Shown: positions 25,401 to 36,124 of the stretch, one piece after another
Position numbering within the stretch: position 1 is the stretch's first letter
How the letters are laid out: each line of letters starts with the position of its first letter
From: Tetrahymena thermophila SB210
Taxonomy: Eukaryota; Ciliophora; Oligohymenophorea; Hymenostomatida; Tetrahymenidae
Assembly (NCBI RefSeq): GCF_000189635.1
Contig: NW_002476567.1
Span: forward strand, 1,240,001 to 1,304,000
Direction of reading: 5' to 3'
DNA: 64,000 nucleotides
Program-made: the position numbers and the translations under genes
The notes under the pieces: generated by a model
Databases searched by the model: none
What the model saw: the letters and a program-made list of their open reading frames with translations, nothing else
What the model was told of the DNA's origin: nothing

Positions 25401-26590
25401 CATCACTTCTATTCACTATCTTTACAATATTACATTTTATATGCATAGTCACCTACAAATTTAAGTTTGATCAAAAACATAAAGTTGAACAATATAAGCT
25501 AAAATAACTTTAATATATTGTATAATTAAACTACTTAAGTAATAATAAATAATGTCTTATAGAACAGCTAAAATAAAATCCTCAAGAAGATAAAGATAAT
25601 ATTTAGCTTTTACTCCCATAAAATAACCCTTAAACTGAATAATCTTAAAGTAAATTTTAAGAAAGGTTAGATAGTATAATCATATTGTTGAGAAAATTGA
25701 TGATTGCTAATTTAGAATCTAACTTTGTTGTTTATTTTGTTTCAGTTTATCTCTAATTTTAAAATTTGTAAGGTGACTACTTTGCAAATAGATATTCGAT
25801 TTACATAATGTGCATATTCTTGATACAAACGATATTTTGCTTTAAGTATAGTTTATAGTAGATGATATAAAATCAATATGAAAAAATACCAATATTTACA
25901 ACGAGGCTGGAATTGAATTAAAATAAATATTATTTTCATTTTTACAGTTTGCTAGGAAAATTCTTCACTTGCTTATGCTTAATTTTAACACCCTTTAACT
26001 TTATTGTTACAGTATCTATTATTGTATCTATCTAGGCCTTCCTTCTAACATATATCTTATACAATAGGCCCTTCAAGAGTAAGGTTTATTTTATAATAAA
26101 AATAATAGGAACCACATCCTTTTTACTTTCCTGGATTTGCTTATTACTCATAGGAATAATTCGCTCTTAATTTAATTCTGTTAATATCATGTCCAAAGAT
26201 GACTAAGATAAACTAAATATGTTTGGATTAATGATGATCATATTTTTATCAATTTTTAATAGCGTTTATATAATTTCCTTTTTTTATGATATTGCCATGA
26301 TTTGTATAGAATTCATTCAATAGCAGTTAAATAAAGGCAAGCTAATTGTTTCAATATCAACTGAGTCTAATTAAAAATATGACTTGGAAGATGATAATAG
26401 AAATCGCGTTATTTTAACAAATTCTAATATCCCAGTTAAGTATTAAAAACAAAAGGAGTAACAAAATCTCTCATTTGTTGAAAAATTTGCTAGTAACAAA
26501 GTACAAAATTTAGATTAAAAATAATATTCTTTATAAATGAGCTACATATCAAAAATTTATAGCAAAAATAATTCAAATGATAAAACATGA
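22443..26590 (+). CDS. Receptor-like Cys-rich multi-pass membrane protein, paralogue C
   Basis: Introns are at 22549-22607, 22786-22867, 23108-23197, 23497-23726 and 23862-24152, in the same positions and phases as in A and B. Exon 4 is 299 nt in both B and C, and exon 3 is 240 nt in both, so B and C look closest. Spliced length is 1,131 aa. The leader contains WILFLFISTEFLKVVKS. The N-terminal domain aligns with B (VFSISSSLQNGNIWL; QTCNEQ). Cys-rich modules include CIACLPTCKSCQD, CNAGYFMNDS, CDNKCVSCDG and CHFSCKHCSGP. The membrane region begins at YYFFLYILSTLQPTILF; the loop between segments 2 and 3 is Gln/Asn-rich; NRPFKSKVYFIIKIIG precedes the last segments. Without intron 2 the frame breaks, so splicing there is required. 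Confidence 0.88.
22803..22822. repeat. Perfect 20-bp palindrome inside intron 2 of paralogue C
   Basis: ACATTGTTTTAAAACAATGT is its own reverse complement. It lies 17 bp inside the intron, where it could fold the pre-mRNA into a 10-bp stem with no loop or form a dyad in DNA. The equivalent introns of A and B lack it. Confidence 0.6.
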
Positions 26591-26957
26591 AAGTATCTAT
26601 GGATATTCAATTACTAAATTAAATTACTACTATATTAAATTTGAGTTTTAAAAAATAAATAAGGACTAAATATTAAATTATTGATTAGATTAAAACTAAA
26701 AATTTATTTAAAATAACTACTTTAAAAATTAATTAATTATTCTCAGTATATAAAATAAAAAAGTAATTAAACAAATTTCAAATAGTTAATAAATACTGTA
26801 AAACCTTGATTTTAAACTTCAAATTTTTAAACCAAGAAATAAACACTTTTTGATGATTTAAAATGAAATTAATTTTCATAAGAAAATTAATCTAGCTCAT
26901 TAAAATGAAGAGTTTATAGTAGTTAATAAGTTAACATTATTTAAATTTATAAAATAG

Positions 26958-26988
<31 letters not shown>

Positions 26989-27352
26989 ATTTTTTACATA
27001 ATTAGTAAAAGCTAATCTTGCTTGATATAATTCTAAATTAGTTTTTTTTGAAAAAATTAAATCTATTTATGCACAAATTTTATTATTTGCTTTATGAATA
27101 TTAAAATAGAATTGAAAAGTTTAGATATTATTTTGAAGATAATTTCTAAAAAATAAGTGAATAAATTTTAAAAAAAAACATGAACAATACAAACCATTTA
27201 GTTAGTTAGTTATTCTATAAATTTTAAAGCATTTATTTAGTTTTAATTATAATTTTATTAGATAGAATATGTATTTAAATAGATTATCTAATTATATGTA
27301 TTTATATAAGATTAAGTTGAGCTTTACTCACTAACTTGTTCTTTTTATTAAA
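26591..27352. other. Intergenic between convergent genes, with (TA)12
   Basis: 3' flanks of paralogue C and of the glutaminyl-tRNA synthetase gene. It includes a (TA)n run at 26961-26984 and is otherwise A+T-rich and featureless. Confidence 0.6.
26961..26984. repeat. (TA)12 microsatellite
   Basis: An uninterrupted TA dinucleotide run of 24 nt in the spacer between two 3' ends. Confidence 0.9.
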
Positions 27353-30300
27353 TCAAGCCTATGCAACTCTCTATAAAGCCTTTTATTTGCCAGTGTCGGA
27401 AAGACCTACAATCTTATTCCAGACGAAAGTTTTCTTTGTGATATCAGAATCGAAATCGATAGCGAAATAACCTTATCTTTCGAATTAGAATCTAGATAAG
27501 TGTTAGAGTTCAGGGATAATATTCTTGTTAATCTTGGCACCGCTCTTGAAAACAAGAGAGTTGGGGTTAAGTAATTCGAGGAATTCTTTATCAGAAGAAG
27601 TAGGATCTTCAGTGAATAAACTATTATAAATTCTAACTTCACAATCAAAAGCTTCTTTAGCAGAAACCCAATTCAAATAAGTCTTGGGTTTAGGAGGATC
27701 GTCCTTAATGAATTCAGCAACAACTTCAGTAACAACTCCGTCCTTAGCCTTAACATCAATACACTTAACAACACCTGCGTACTTAAGACCAACAACTTTT
27801 CCTGGAGCTAAACCAAAGAAGTCCTTGTGATCCTTTAATTAAGTATCTTCTCTTTCAACATAAACAGAGTTGGTGAAAGAGATTTTGTGAGATCCTATTA
27901 AAATAATTAAATTTTTTGTTTAATATTTATTTTTGTAAAAATGAAATAAAATTTAAAGCTTAAAATAAATCGTTTCTCATTCAATATATAATAATCTAAT
28001 TTACCTCTTTCGACTTAAGTTGGGAAATCAGGAGCTTCGAGAACCTATTCATAAGTATCAGGAAGGTTAGTAATGGTAACCTTGACAGGATCGATGACAG
28101 CCATGGTACGCTTGGTAGTGTTGTCCAAATCTTTACGAATGCAATGTTCTAATAACTAGAATCCAATAACATTTTCATTACCGTTACGAGTGACAGAAAC
28201 TAAATCACAGAAAGCATTAATACCTTCAGGAGTGTAACCTCTTCTTCTCATACCTTAAATTGTTAACAATCTAGGATCATCCCAACCCTTAACGTGATTA
28301 CCGAAGACCAAAGCTTATAACTTTCTCTTTGACAAAACAGTGTTGGAGACATTCAAACGAGAGAACTTTATTTTATTTGCATGAAAATATTGTAAAAAAT
28401 AAAGTAAAAATATATTCTAAAATGTTTACTTCCCAGACGTAGGGACGATACATATCGAGCTTTTCAAGGTACCAGTAATAGAGTTCTCTTCTAATTTCGA
28501 ATTCTAAGGTACAGAGAGAGTAAGTAATACCTTCTAATGAATCGCAAATAGGGTGAGTGTAATCATAGAGAGGATAGATACACCATTTGCTACCAGCGTG
28601 AGGGTGAGAAACATATCTAATTCTATAAATGGCAGGATCTCTTAAAGTAGTGTTGGGTGACTTGTAGTCAATCTTAGCTCTTAAAACAGCCTATTTCGAA
28701 TATAAAATGCTTAAGAATGCTAAAATAAATAAACCAAATAAAATTTTATAGCTAATTTGAAAGCTTTTATATTTTTTTGATTGAGCTAATAAAAATTTAT
28801 ATATTATGCTAAACTCAAAACTATTTTATTTTATTCTTTTAACTTAATTGCAAATATTATTTCAAATTTATGATTTATCTAAAAGCTATATTTGTGAAAT
28901 AAAATTTATTAATATTTACGGCTCCTTCATCCCAAAGACCAAGTCTCATTTCTTCGAAAATACGGAGATTTTCTTCAACAGGTCTGTCTCTGTAAGGTGA
29001 GGGAATACCTTATTCTCTGAACTTTCTTGATTCTTCCTTGTTCTAATGACAAACGAAAGCGAATCCCTTTTTAATGAGCTTGATAGCACATTAGTAGAGA
29101 ATTTCGAAGTTATCAGAAGAGTAAGTGGTCTTGAAAGGAGTTCTTCCTAACCATTTAACATTATCTTTAATAGAGTTAATATATTCCATGTTTTCTTTTT
29201 CAGGATTGGTATCATCGAATCTCAAATAGCATTAACCCTATTTATTAATATTAAAAATAAGTAAGATTTTAAAATGTTTATTCAAAATTCTTTAACGAAT
29301 GTTTAAAATTTCTGAATAAAATTTGTTTAATTGCTAAAATTTTAAGGGAAATTTGATATAAATGACTGCTCATAACTCATAAAATAATTGTTGAAGAGTG
29401 GCTTTAAAAAAATGAGAATTTTAAACTTTTTTTTGAAATCTAATTCAATCTTTTTGTATCTATCTTCTAATTAACACACTAACTAAGTATTATTTATAAT
29501 CTTTATGTTTATCTAATTTTTCTGGTCTCTTATATCTGAAGAAAATATATGCTAATAAATCAATTAATATTATTAATATTTGGCAGAATTTTTTTAGCTT
29601 GTTTCTGAAATTTAAATTTTAATTGATTTAACTATTTTTGTATTTATCTATTTATCTTAGAAGACGATATAAGGATATTTTATTTGGCTTCTTCTCTTAT
29701 TTTATCAAGCAATAAAACTTTTCAGAAAAGAGAATAAAATCTATGACTGAGAAAATAGCTAGCTAACTAACAAATTTTTTAATTCTTAAGCCTTTGATAA
29801 TGAAAATACGTTTCAAATAGAATAATTTCCCTTAAACGTTTTTAAAAAGAGTAAAATTTATGATTGATATTTACATTGTATTCACTGGCAATACCAAAAT
29901 TGAAATTAATTGACTTAGCATGACCAATGTGGAGATAACCATTAGGCTCAGGAGGGAAACGGGTAAGAATAACATCACCAAACTATTCGTTTCTTTACTT
30001 GATAAGTTCTGGAGTGTTTCTAGATGAAGCAAGATCTCTGGCATTGAAAATATCACCTAATTTCTTCTTTGGTTCTTCAACTTCCTATTCAGTAGCAGCA
30101 GTTTCAACCTTCTTGTGCTTGTTAGATTCTTCTTTGGCTTTTTTTTTTAGCAAATCAGCCTTCATCTACTTATCTTATTCAGTTTCAGGTCCTATGATAG
30201 CTTCAAGTTAAACTTTAAATTCAGTAGAAAGGAGCTTGCCTTCAGCGAAAGGAACTATTTCACGAAGAGCCTTAAGGTAGTCAGAAATACTGAGTGTATA

Positions 30301-30720
30301 TCTAATTTTTTCTAAAACTTCCTTCTTAGATGTAAGATACTCCTTAATCTTTTAAGAGATTTAGGCATCAGTCATATTGACGCCAATACCGCAGTTCTTT
30401 TCAAGAACTTCAGTAGCAATGCTACCTTCTTTCTTGATAGCAGTATCAATATAAGAAATAGTGTAATCGAGATGATTTTAATTAGCAATCTTATCTTCGA
30501 CAACATACTTTGTGAGTGTCTATCTGAATTCTTCAATAGAAGGAGTAATCTTAGTAGCAATACCATACAAAAGATTACCTCTCTTCTTGTCAGCGGAGTT
30601 AATTCCTGATAAATTTAAAACCTTTTCAATAGATTCGCAAATCTTCTTGTTCTTCAAGATATCAGCGATTTACTTTTCATCAATACTGAAGGCTTTGAGT
30701 CTTTCTGCTAAACTTTCCAT
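27353..30720 (-). CDS. GLN4/QARS: Glutaminyl-tRNA synthetase, cytosolic
   Basis: This class Ic enzyme charges tRNA-Gln with glutamine using ATP. There are five exons: 30720-29875, 29237-28920, 28690-28430, 28365-28005 and 27894-27353. Introns are 637, 229, 64 and 110 nt, and the protein is 775 aa, normal for eukaryotic GlnRS. Residues 1-190 are the eukaryote-type N-terminal appended domain, followed by a Lys-rich linker. The catalytic core has [15 protein letters not shown] (HIGH at 264-267), [36 protein letters not shown] and the KMSKS-class loop VLSKRKL at about 485-491. The last 170 residues are the anticodon-binding beta-barrels. G+C content and codon bias are higher than in neighbours, as for a highly expressed gene. 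In this code the enzyme must also charge tRNA-Gln isoacceptors that read UAA and UAG. No mitochondrial presequence is seen. Confidence 0.97.
29238..29874 (-). other. Unusually long intron 1 of the GlnRS gene (637 nt)
   Basis: Donor GTAAATATC follows codon 282; acceptor AATAAATAG precedes the exon with [11 protein letters not shown]. It is two to three times longer than most introns here. I looked for nested reading frames and C/D or H/ACA boxes and saw none that I trust. Confidence 0.75.
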
Positions 30721-30977
30721 TCCTATTATTTATTGACTAATATTTACTAATCCCTTTCTTTTTTTTTCTTTTTTCTTCTCTTGTTTTTAATAATCTTATT
30801 TTGAAAAAAATATCTAAATTATTACTTGCTCTCTGCTGTATTAATACTAATTAATTATTTATCTATTTAAATAAATAAATTAAATTATTCACATCATAAA
30901 CACGAATCTTTTCTAATAGTAACTAGATTCATTACCATTAAGCATTATAATAATTAATAATATTTGTTATCTCATCA

Positions 30978-31003
30978 TTTTTGGGGTAAAAAAACCTCAA
31001 AAA
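30978..31003. repeat. Imperfect hairpin upstream of GlnRS
   Basis: TTTTTGGGG, then TAAAAAAA, then CCTCAAAAA: a 9-bp stem with one mismatch, about 260 bp upstream of the GlnRS start codon. Function unknown. Confidence 0.4.
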
Positions 31004-31320
31004 TGTCTCATAATATTAATTTTCCTATTAAATAAGTATCGTCTATTTACAAACAATAAAATTAGGATATTACACTACTAGTCTCAAAAATCAAAAATTC
31101 TTTTTAAACATTTCAGCTGTAAACAATTTTCATAAATATGTCTAAAATATCAAAATAAAAGTCAAAAACTTAAGAAAAATAGTTAATTTTTTTTTAAATG
31201 TACTAACAAAGTTGAAAAAGTATCATTAAAATGCCATGTTATTATGTTTAGATCTTTATATGAGTGTAATAAGTTTATTTTTTTTTCATTATAATTTAAA
31301 AACTTTCATAAGCATAAACA

Positions 31321-31940
31321 GTAGACTCTTTAAGCTTTTAAAAAATGATGCATTAATTAAAGAAATTTTTTATTAATTATCAAATAGTATTTCTATAAGG
31401 TAATCTATTTTTATTTTATCTTGTATATTATTTCCATTAGATTCCGATCTAAATAAATTAATTCTTATGCTTTGGTATTTCTTTACAATTATCATATTAT
31501 TAGAAGCTTTAAAATTAAAAGAAAATCATTTATTAAAAAACAAATAATCCTCATTCACAATAGTAAATTTCTTTTTAATATAAAAGTGGTTAACATTTTT
31601 TTTACTCTAAAAAACTGAAAACCATTTCAACATTGTTAAAAATCTGATATTTATTTTAAATTGGTTTAAACACTTATATGTTTAATTTTAAAAAGTAAAA
31701 AAATTTGTAGACTCTTTAAGTTTCTTAATTCTCTTTAATTAAAGTTAATAATTATCTATCTAAGAGCATTTCTATAAGATAATCTATTTTAATTTGATAA
31801 ATATAATATTTTCTATTTAATTCCGATCTAAAGAATATTAATTCTTTTGCTTTTTTTTTACAATTTAGCCATAATCTTAATCAAGCAGCAAATAAAAAAC
31901 CCATTAATAAATAAAAATCCAACTTTTAAATTTAATAAAA
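31321..31940. repeat. Diverged direct duplication, two copies 386 bp apart
   Basis: Copy 1 starts at 31321 and copy 2 at 31707, both with GTAGACTCTTTAAG. Shared blocks in the same order are ATTTCTATAAGGTAATCTATT / ATTTCTATAAGATAATCTATT and ATTCCGATCTAAA followed by ATTAATTCTT.TGCTTT. It is noncoding in all frames I tried. Confidence 0.7.
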
Positions 31941-32681
31941 GAAAAGCATCATTCTTAATTTAATTTGAAAGAAAAGCATTTAGTCATTTATTTAATTAAC
32001 ACAAATAATCTTTTTCTATATCTAATATTCCATTAATGATTTTAATTTTACAAATACCATTCATTGAAAATAAAAAAATGATATTTAAATAGTAATCAAA
32101 TCAATAAAACTCTTTTCAATTTCAAAAAATAAAAATTAATTTTACTTAAAAATATTTATATCTTTTAAATATAATTTACCATCTATATATATATATGTTA
32201 ACAAATAATATTTTTTTACTCATTTATTGTGTATTTTATATGATATATTATTTTCAGATAAGATATTATAATAATACTGATTCAGAAACATTTAATTTAT
32301 ATTTTTTATTCTAGTGTATTGATCAAAACTGGGCATTTTATTTTTATTTTTATTTTAAAAATGATTCATTTATTTTGCATAAAAGTTAATTTAAATTTAA
32401 CCATGTGAAAATTTATATGATAGAAAGCAGTGTACATTATATATTGTTGTAGTCAAGTGTACATTAAAAATGATAGGTTTTAGGTGTATACGTTTTATTA
32501 AAAATAAATAAATAAATATTATTTTATTTTTATTGCTTATTTGAAAACTAATTTAACTAAATTTTACTCTTTTTATTTCAATAAAACTTTCATGTATTTA
32601 TTTATTTATTATTTGCAAAACATTACAAAACAATAAATTGCTAACATTTTAATTATTATATATAAATTTATTTAAATTCAT

Positions 32682-33467
32682 TCATATTTGTTTTACGATT
32701 TTTATTTTTTTATGACTAGAGAAGTGTAAATAAGTATCCTGCATCACAGGATAAAGTAAACTATAAATGTTTTGACATTTTAAAAATTCTTCATTTTATT
32801 TATAGTTACTTTTAAGAATTTAGTCTATTTTCTCTTTACTTAATCCTGTTGAAATTCCTACTGAATCTTCATTATCAACTTCGACTTTCTGATAAATTAA
32901 ATACAGCATTTAAACAATAAATTAAAAGCATTCTTAATTCGTACGTAAGAAGATTTAAAATGCATAAATGGTCAAAAATTTCATAAGTTCCACTTTAATT
33001 GTTTGTTTTTAGTCTTCATTAGAAATCAATTCATTCAAGAAGTATCTATCGCTAAGAGGGACATATTCTTATCCAATAGGATCAATTAATTCTGATTTTT
33101 TTTGATTCCAATCATCTATCATCTACTTGAGCCAATTTTAGGCATCTACATTTTTGAATATCTGATTAAAATATTCTAATGCATTATTGCAATCTTCCTA
33201 TTTATGTGAGGCTTAAGCACCACCAAAGTAAATATACAAATGTTCTTCGAATTCTGCGATTCTCCAAGCAGCTTTTTTAATTTATTCTTCCATTTTTCTT
33301 AAATCTGTACTAGCTTTAGCAGGTCTTCCTTAGAGAGAAGTACCCTTTTTTTATTTCTTTTTTGTCTTTTCTCCTAGGTTTTAAGCTTCAGCATCATTTA
33401 TTTAATCTTCGATATTTAATGTCTAATTAATATTCCTTTTTGAGTTAATATTTGAGTTAGTAATCAT
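32682..33467 (-). CDS. Hypothetical protein (up to 261 aa)
   Basis: An uninterrupted frame of 261 codons runs from ATG at 33467 to TGA at 32684-32682. The first 50 residues are Asn/Lys/Gln-rich (INSKRNINQTLNIEDQIND, EKTKKKQKKGTSLQGRPAK). The middle is helical and amphipathic (DLRKMEEQIKKAAWRIAEFE, NNALEYFNQIFKNVDAQNW). The C-terminal third is hydrophobic-helical (LMKFLTIYAFQIFLRTNQ). No signal peptide or catalytic motif is seen. A possible 3' intron (GTAACTATAAAT...ATTTATAG, about 49 nt near 32760-32810) would shorten the C-terminus, so the last 40 residues are less sure. I do not recognise the family. Confidence 0.65.
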
Positions 33468-33790
33468 TTTTTTAAATATTCTCTTTTTTATACAATCTAA
33501 TTAATTATAATTTTTTTAGAATAATAAATTAAAGATCAATCTAAATCAATTTATTTATTAGTATTTTCAATATTTTTTAAGTTTTTTTATAATGAATGAC
33601 TCATTTTTTGCGGATATTAAAATCAATTAATTAAAAAATTCTTTATTATTGTCTTTTATTCTTACAAACAACAATTAATTTTTTTATTCTAATATATTTT
33701 CCTCATTAAAAATAAAAAGATATATCTATTTTTTATTAAGTTAATATCAAGCATTTATAATTAAAAAAAGTAATTTTTATTAAACTAATA
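33468..33790. other. Intergenic with 44-bp direct repeat
   Basis: A+T-rich spacer. A two-copy repeat at its distal end (33742-33829) overlaps the stop of the next gene. Confidence 0.6.
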
Positions 33791-33829
33791 TCAAGAATTT
33801 ATAATTAAAGAAAGTAATTTTTATTAAAA
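33742..33829. repeat. Tandem direct repeat, 44-bp unit, two copies
   Basis: TAATATCAAGCATTTATAAT.. at 33742 and TAATATCAAGAATTTATAAT.. at 33786, with matching sequence through GTAATTTTTATTAAA. The TGA that ends the 33791-34484 gene lies in copy 2. Confidence 0.8.
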
Positions 33830-34484
33830 TATTTATTTTTGTTGTCTTTTTTTCTATCTAACTTGATTTATTTTAAGGAGAAAGTTCTTTAATTATTTTT
33901 TAAATAATTATATGTAGAAAGCATAAGCTGATAAAGGAATTAGTAACCCTCTAATATCTCGAATATCTTTTTAGTTTTAATTTTAACTAAATTCTTTTAA
34001 TATTTCATTAATATTAATGTTGTTAGGTTAGCAGACATCTTCTTAAATACCTTTATTAATTTTTTTCTCAAGTTGCTGAACATCATATCTATTTCGAATA
34101 GGTATATCAGATTATATTACTTTATAGTTAATGATTAAATATTGGCTTCTTATATTTTTTGGTTATTAGATATCATTCTGGAAAATTATAATTTTTCATT
34201 TACATATATATTTTAAGATTCAAAGAAAAGAAATATAGTGTATAAAATTCTCTTAATCATGCTAAAAATTATGTAACACTTACTCACTTTATCTAGTCTT
34301 CAATAACAATACTGCAGTACCTCAATAATTAAGTCTATAAGATATAAACACAAGCAAGCTACTGAATAAATTTTTTAAAAAAATATAGAAAATATTTTCA
34401 AACTAATTCATTTAATATTTCATGGAAGATATGTAGTAGTTATTGAATAATTAACGAATTTTAAATAGATAAGGTAATAAAGAA
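33791..34484 (-). CDS. Probable spliced gene of unknown function with very short introns
   Basis: The last exon (34177-33791, 128 codons plus TGA) is clearly coding with the ciliate code. It has DIPIRNRYDVQQLEKKINKG, ILKEFSQNQNQKDIRDI and a basic C-terminus. Upstream, exons 34261-34204, 34361-34288 and 34484-34404 keep one continuous frame if introns of 26, 26 and 42 nt are removed (34203-34178, 34287-34262, 34403-34362; all GT...AG). The joined protein is about 199 aa with Leu/Ile-rich helices (QQLLHIFHEILNEL, VYILQTQLLRYCSIVIED). No ATG is found in frame before a TGA at about 34487, so the true start is unknown. The alternative is a shorter gene starting at the Met at 34260, or a decaying gene. 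No family is recognised. Confidence 0.4.
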
Positions 34485-34725
34485 TCAATATTTTGGCATT
34501 CCTTTTATTACAATATATTTTCTTTAAAAAAATAAATTAGAAAAATATTTTTTCATACTTAGAAAGAGTATTTTTTTCCCTATTTATTTTGAAATAATTA
34601 TTTCATATTTTTATTGAATTTTAATTATTATTTTTTAGATTGGTTTAATAAGAATAAATATTTTTAAAAAATAAAATCCTAGATTGATAAACTTAAATAA
34701 GATTATTTTGTGTCTTATAATTAGG

Positions 34726-34791
34726 ATGGTTTATCAAAAAGTGAAAGATTTCAGAAGAAATTTCTTTTTTAAAGATACTAATATAAAATGA
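34726..34791 (+). promoter_or_regulatory. Upstream ORF overlapping the SDR start codon
   Basis: A 21-codon ORF begins at 34726 (MVYQKVKDFRRNF...) and ends in a TGA that overlaps the ATG of the next gene (ATGA). It could limit re-initiation, or it could be chance. The peptide is basic, as in mitochondrial presequences, but it is in another frame. Confidence 0.4.
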
Positions 34792-35522
34792 AGTAGAATC
34801 TAATAACTATTATAGGTGGCAACGGATACATAGGAAGGAGCATTGCTAAGCATGCTATTAATAGAGGATTTAATGTTAACTGTATTAGTAGAAGTGGATA
34901 AGTTAAAGATGGTAGTGGATAAAGTCACTGGGATAAAAAAATCAATCATATCAAAGGAGATGCATTGAAGCCATAAGAATTTAAAGATATTCTAATACAT
35001 AGCGATAAAATAATTCATAGTGTTGGAATTTTAAGAGCTTAGTCTGATGAATAATATGTTTAATTAAATAGAGATAGTGCTGTTTCAATTGCAAAATATG
35101 TTGATGAGTTATCTTAGTAGGATAATTTAGCCAGAAAATTTTTAATGATTAGCTCTTCTCATTATCCTCCATTCATGAAGAGATATTTGGAAACTAAAGA
35201 AGAAGCTGAATAGATAATAAAAAATGAAACTAAACTCAACTATGTCATATTAAAACCAGGATTTATTTACAGTGCTAAAGAAAGGTGGTGGAGCTCTCCT
35301 CTTAAGGGGCCAGTAGATTTAGCCTTTAATATATTTGGAGGAAAATAGTGCAGTAATAACATTGTAAAATTTGAATCATCTATTTCACTAAATGAAGTCT
35401 GTTTAGCTGCTTTATACGCTCTTGAAAGTGAAGAAATCACAAAAGCTAGTCTTTTCAATAATGACATTTCAAAATATGCCTAAATGTATAAAGAAAAACA
35501 CAATATTATATTTACTGTTTGA
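34788..35522 (+). CDS. COQ11/NDUFA9-like atypical short-chain dehydrogenase (244 aa)
   Basis: This intronless gene encodes 244 aa, from ATG at 34788 to TGA at 35520. The N-terminal Rossmann motif is GGNGYIG in ITIIGGNGYIGRSIAKHAI, then NCISRSGQ at the end of beta-2, GDALKPQEFKDIL and HSVGILRAQSDEQY, which match the NAD(P)-binding core of the YLR290C/COQ11 and NDUFA9 group. Later motifs are FLMISSSHYPPFMKRYLETKEEAE (with the Y..K pair around residues 138-142) and YVILKPGFIYS. Family knowledge: these proteins act in mitochondria, in coenzyme Q synthesis or complex I assembly. COQ11 is favoured by the SRSG and HS.GIL motifs and the short length. No long presequence precedes the Rossmann fold. 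Confidence 0.75.
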
Positions 35523-36124
35523 TGCATTAAAAATATTCTACAAATTAAAGTCCTACATTGTTTGTTTTGTCTTAGAATTCGCCTTAATTAATTCTTACTT
35601 AAGCTGTTAATAAATACTAAAAATATGTTGAAATCAAGTTATTTGTTTTTGCTTGTTGATTTATTTATCAAAAATTATAAATCTTTATCGAATCGTTTAA
35701 ATGATTTTTTATTTGATATTTTTATGGAAAATATTTATTATTTTAAATTCGTATTTTCTTAGCTTATATTTTTATTACATTTATTCTTTTCACAGATTAA
35801 TAAAAAGTAAAGTAGTAAAATTAATAATAAATAATTAATTTTTATTTGCAGTTTTAAGTGTCAATCAATCTGTCTGAAATCAGCTGGTAAAGATTATTTA
35901 GCGTGAGTAATATAAAAAATAATAAATATTGAATACAAACCATCCGTACTCTAAAATAATTAAATACTAGATAGATTTGTAAGTTAGGATCATGAATTAC
36001 CAATATCTGCTTATATTATTATTAGATATAAAGAAATTTAATTTGATATTTATGTAAATTAAAAGGTTGATTTAATAACAAAATCAGCTTTGAAAGTGAA
36101 TAATAAATTTTAGATAACTTTAAC
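35523..36124. other. Intergenic between plus-strand genes
   Basis: A+T-rich spacer. I checked both strands for an exon and found none. Confidence 0.5.

Larger units (their letters stand above)
30721..32681. other. Intergenic, 2 kb, with duplicated segment
   Basis: This is the promoter side of GlnRS. It contains a pyrimidine-rich tract at 30747-30780, a short hairpin at 30978-31003, and a duplicated segment (31321-31560 and 31707-31940). No gene is recognised. Confidence 0.5.

Noticed and set aside
12577-26590. Polycistronic operon of the three receptor-like genes
   Set aside because: Each gene has its own A-rich start context, signal peptide and 0.8-1.05 kb spacer, and operons are not expected in this lineage.
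26961-26984. Telomeric or chromosome-breakage sequence
   Set aside because: It is a plain TA repeat; no GGGGTT repeats and no breakage-site motif were found anywhere in the window.
32682-32760. Certain C-terminus for the 261-residue protein
   Set aside because: A plausible 49-nt intron would end the protein earlier; the sequence alone does not decide.
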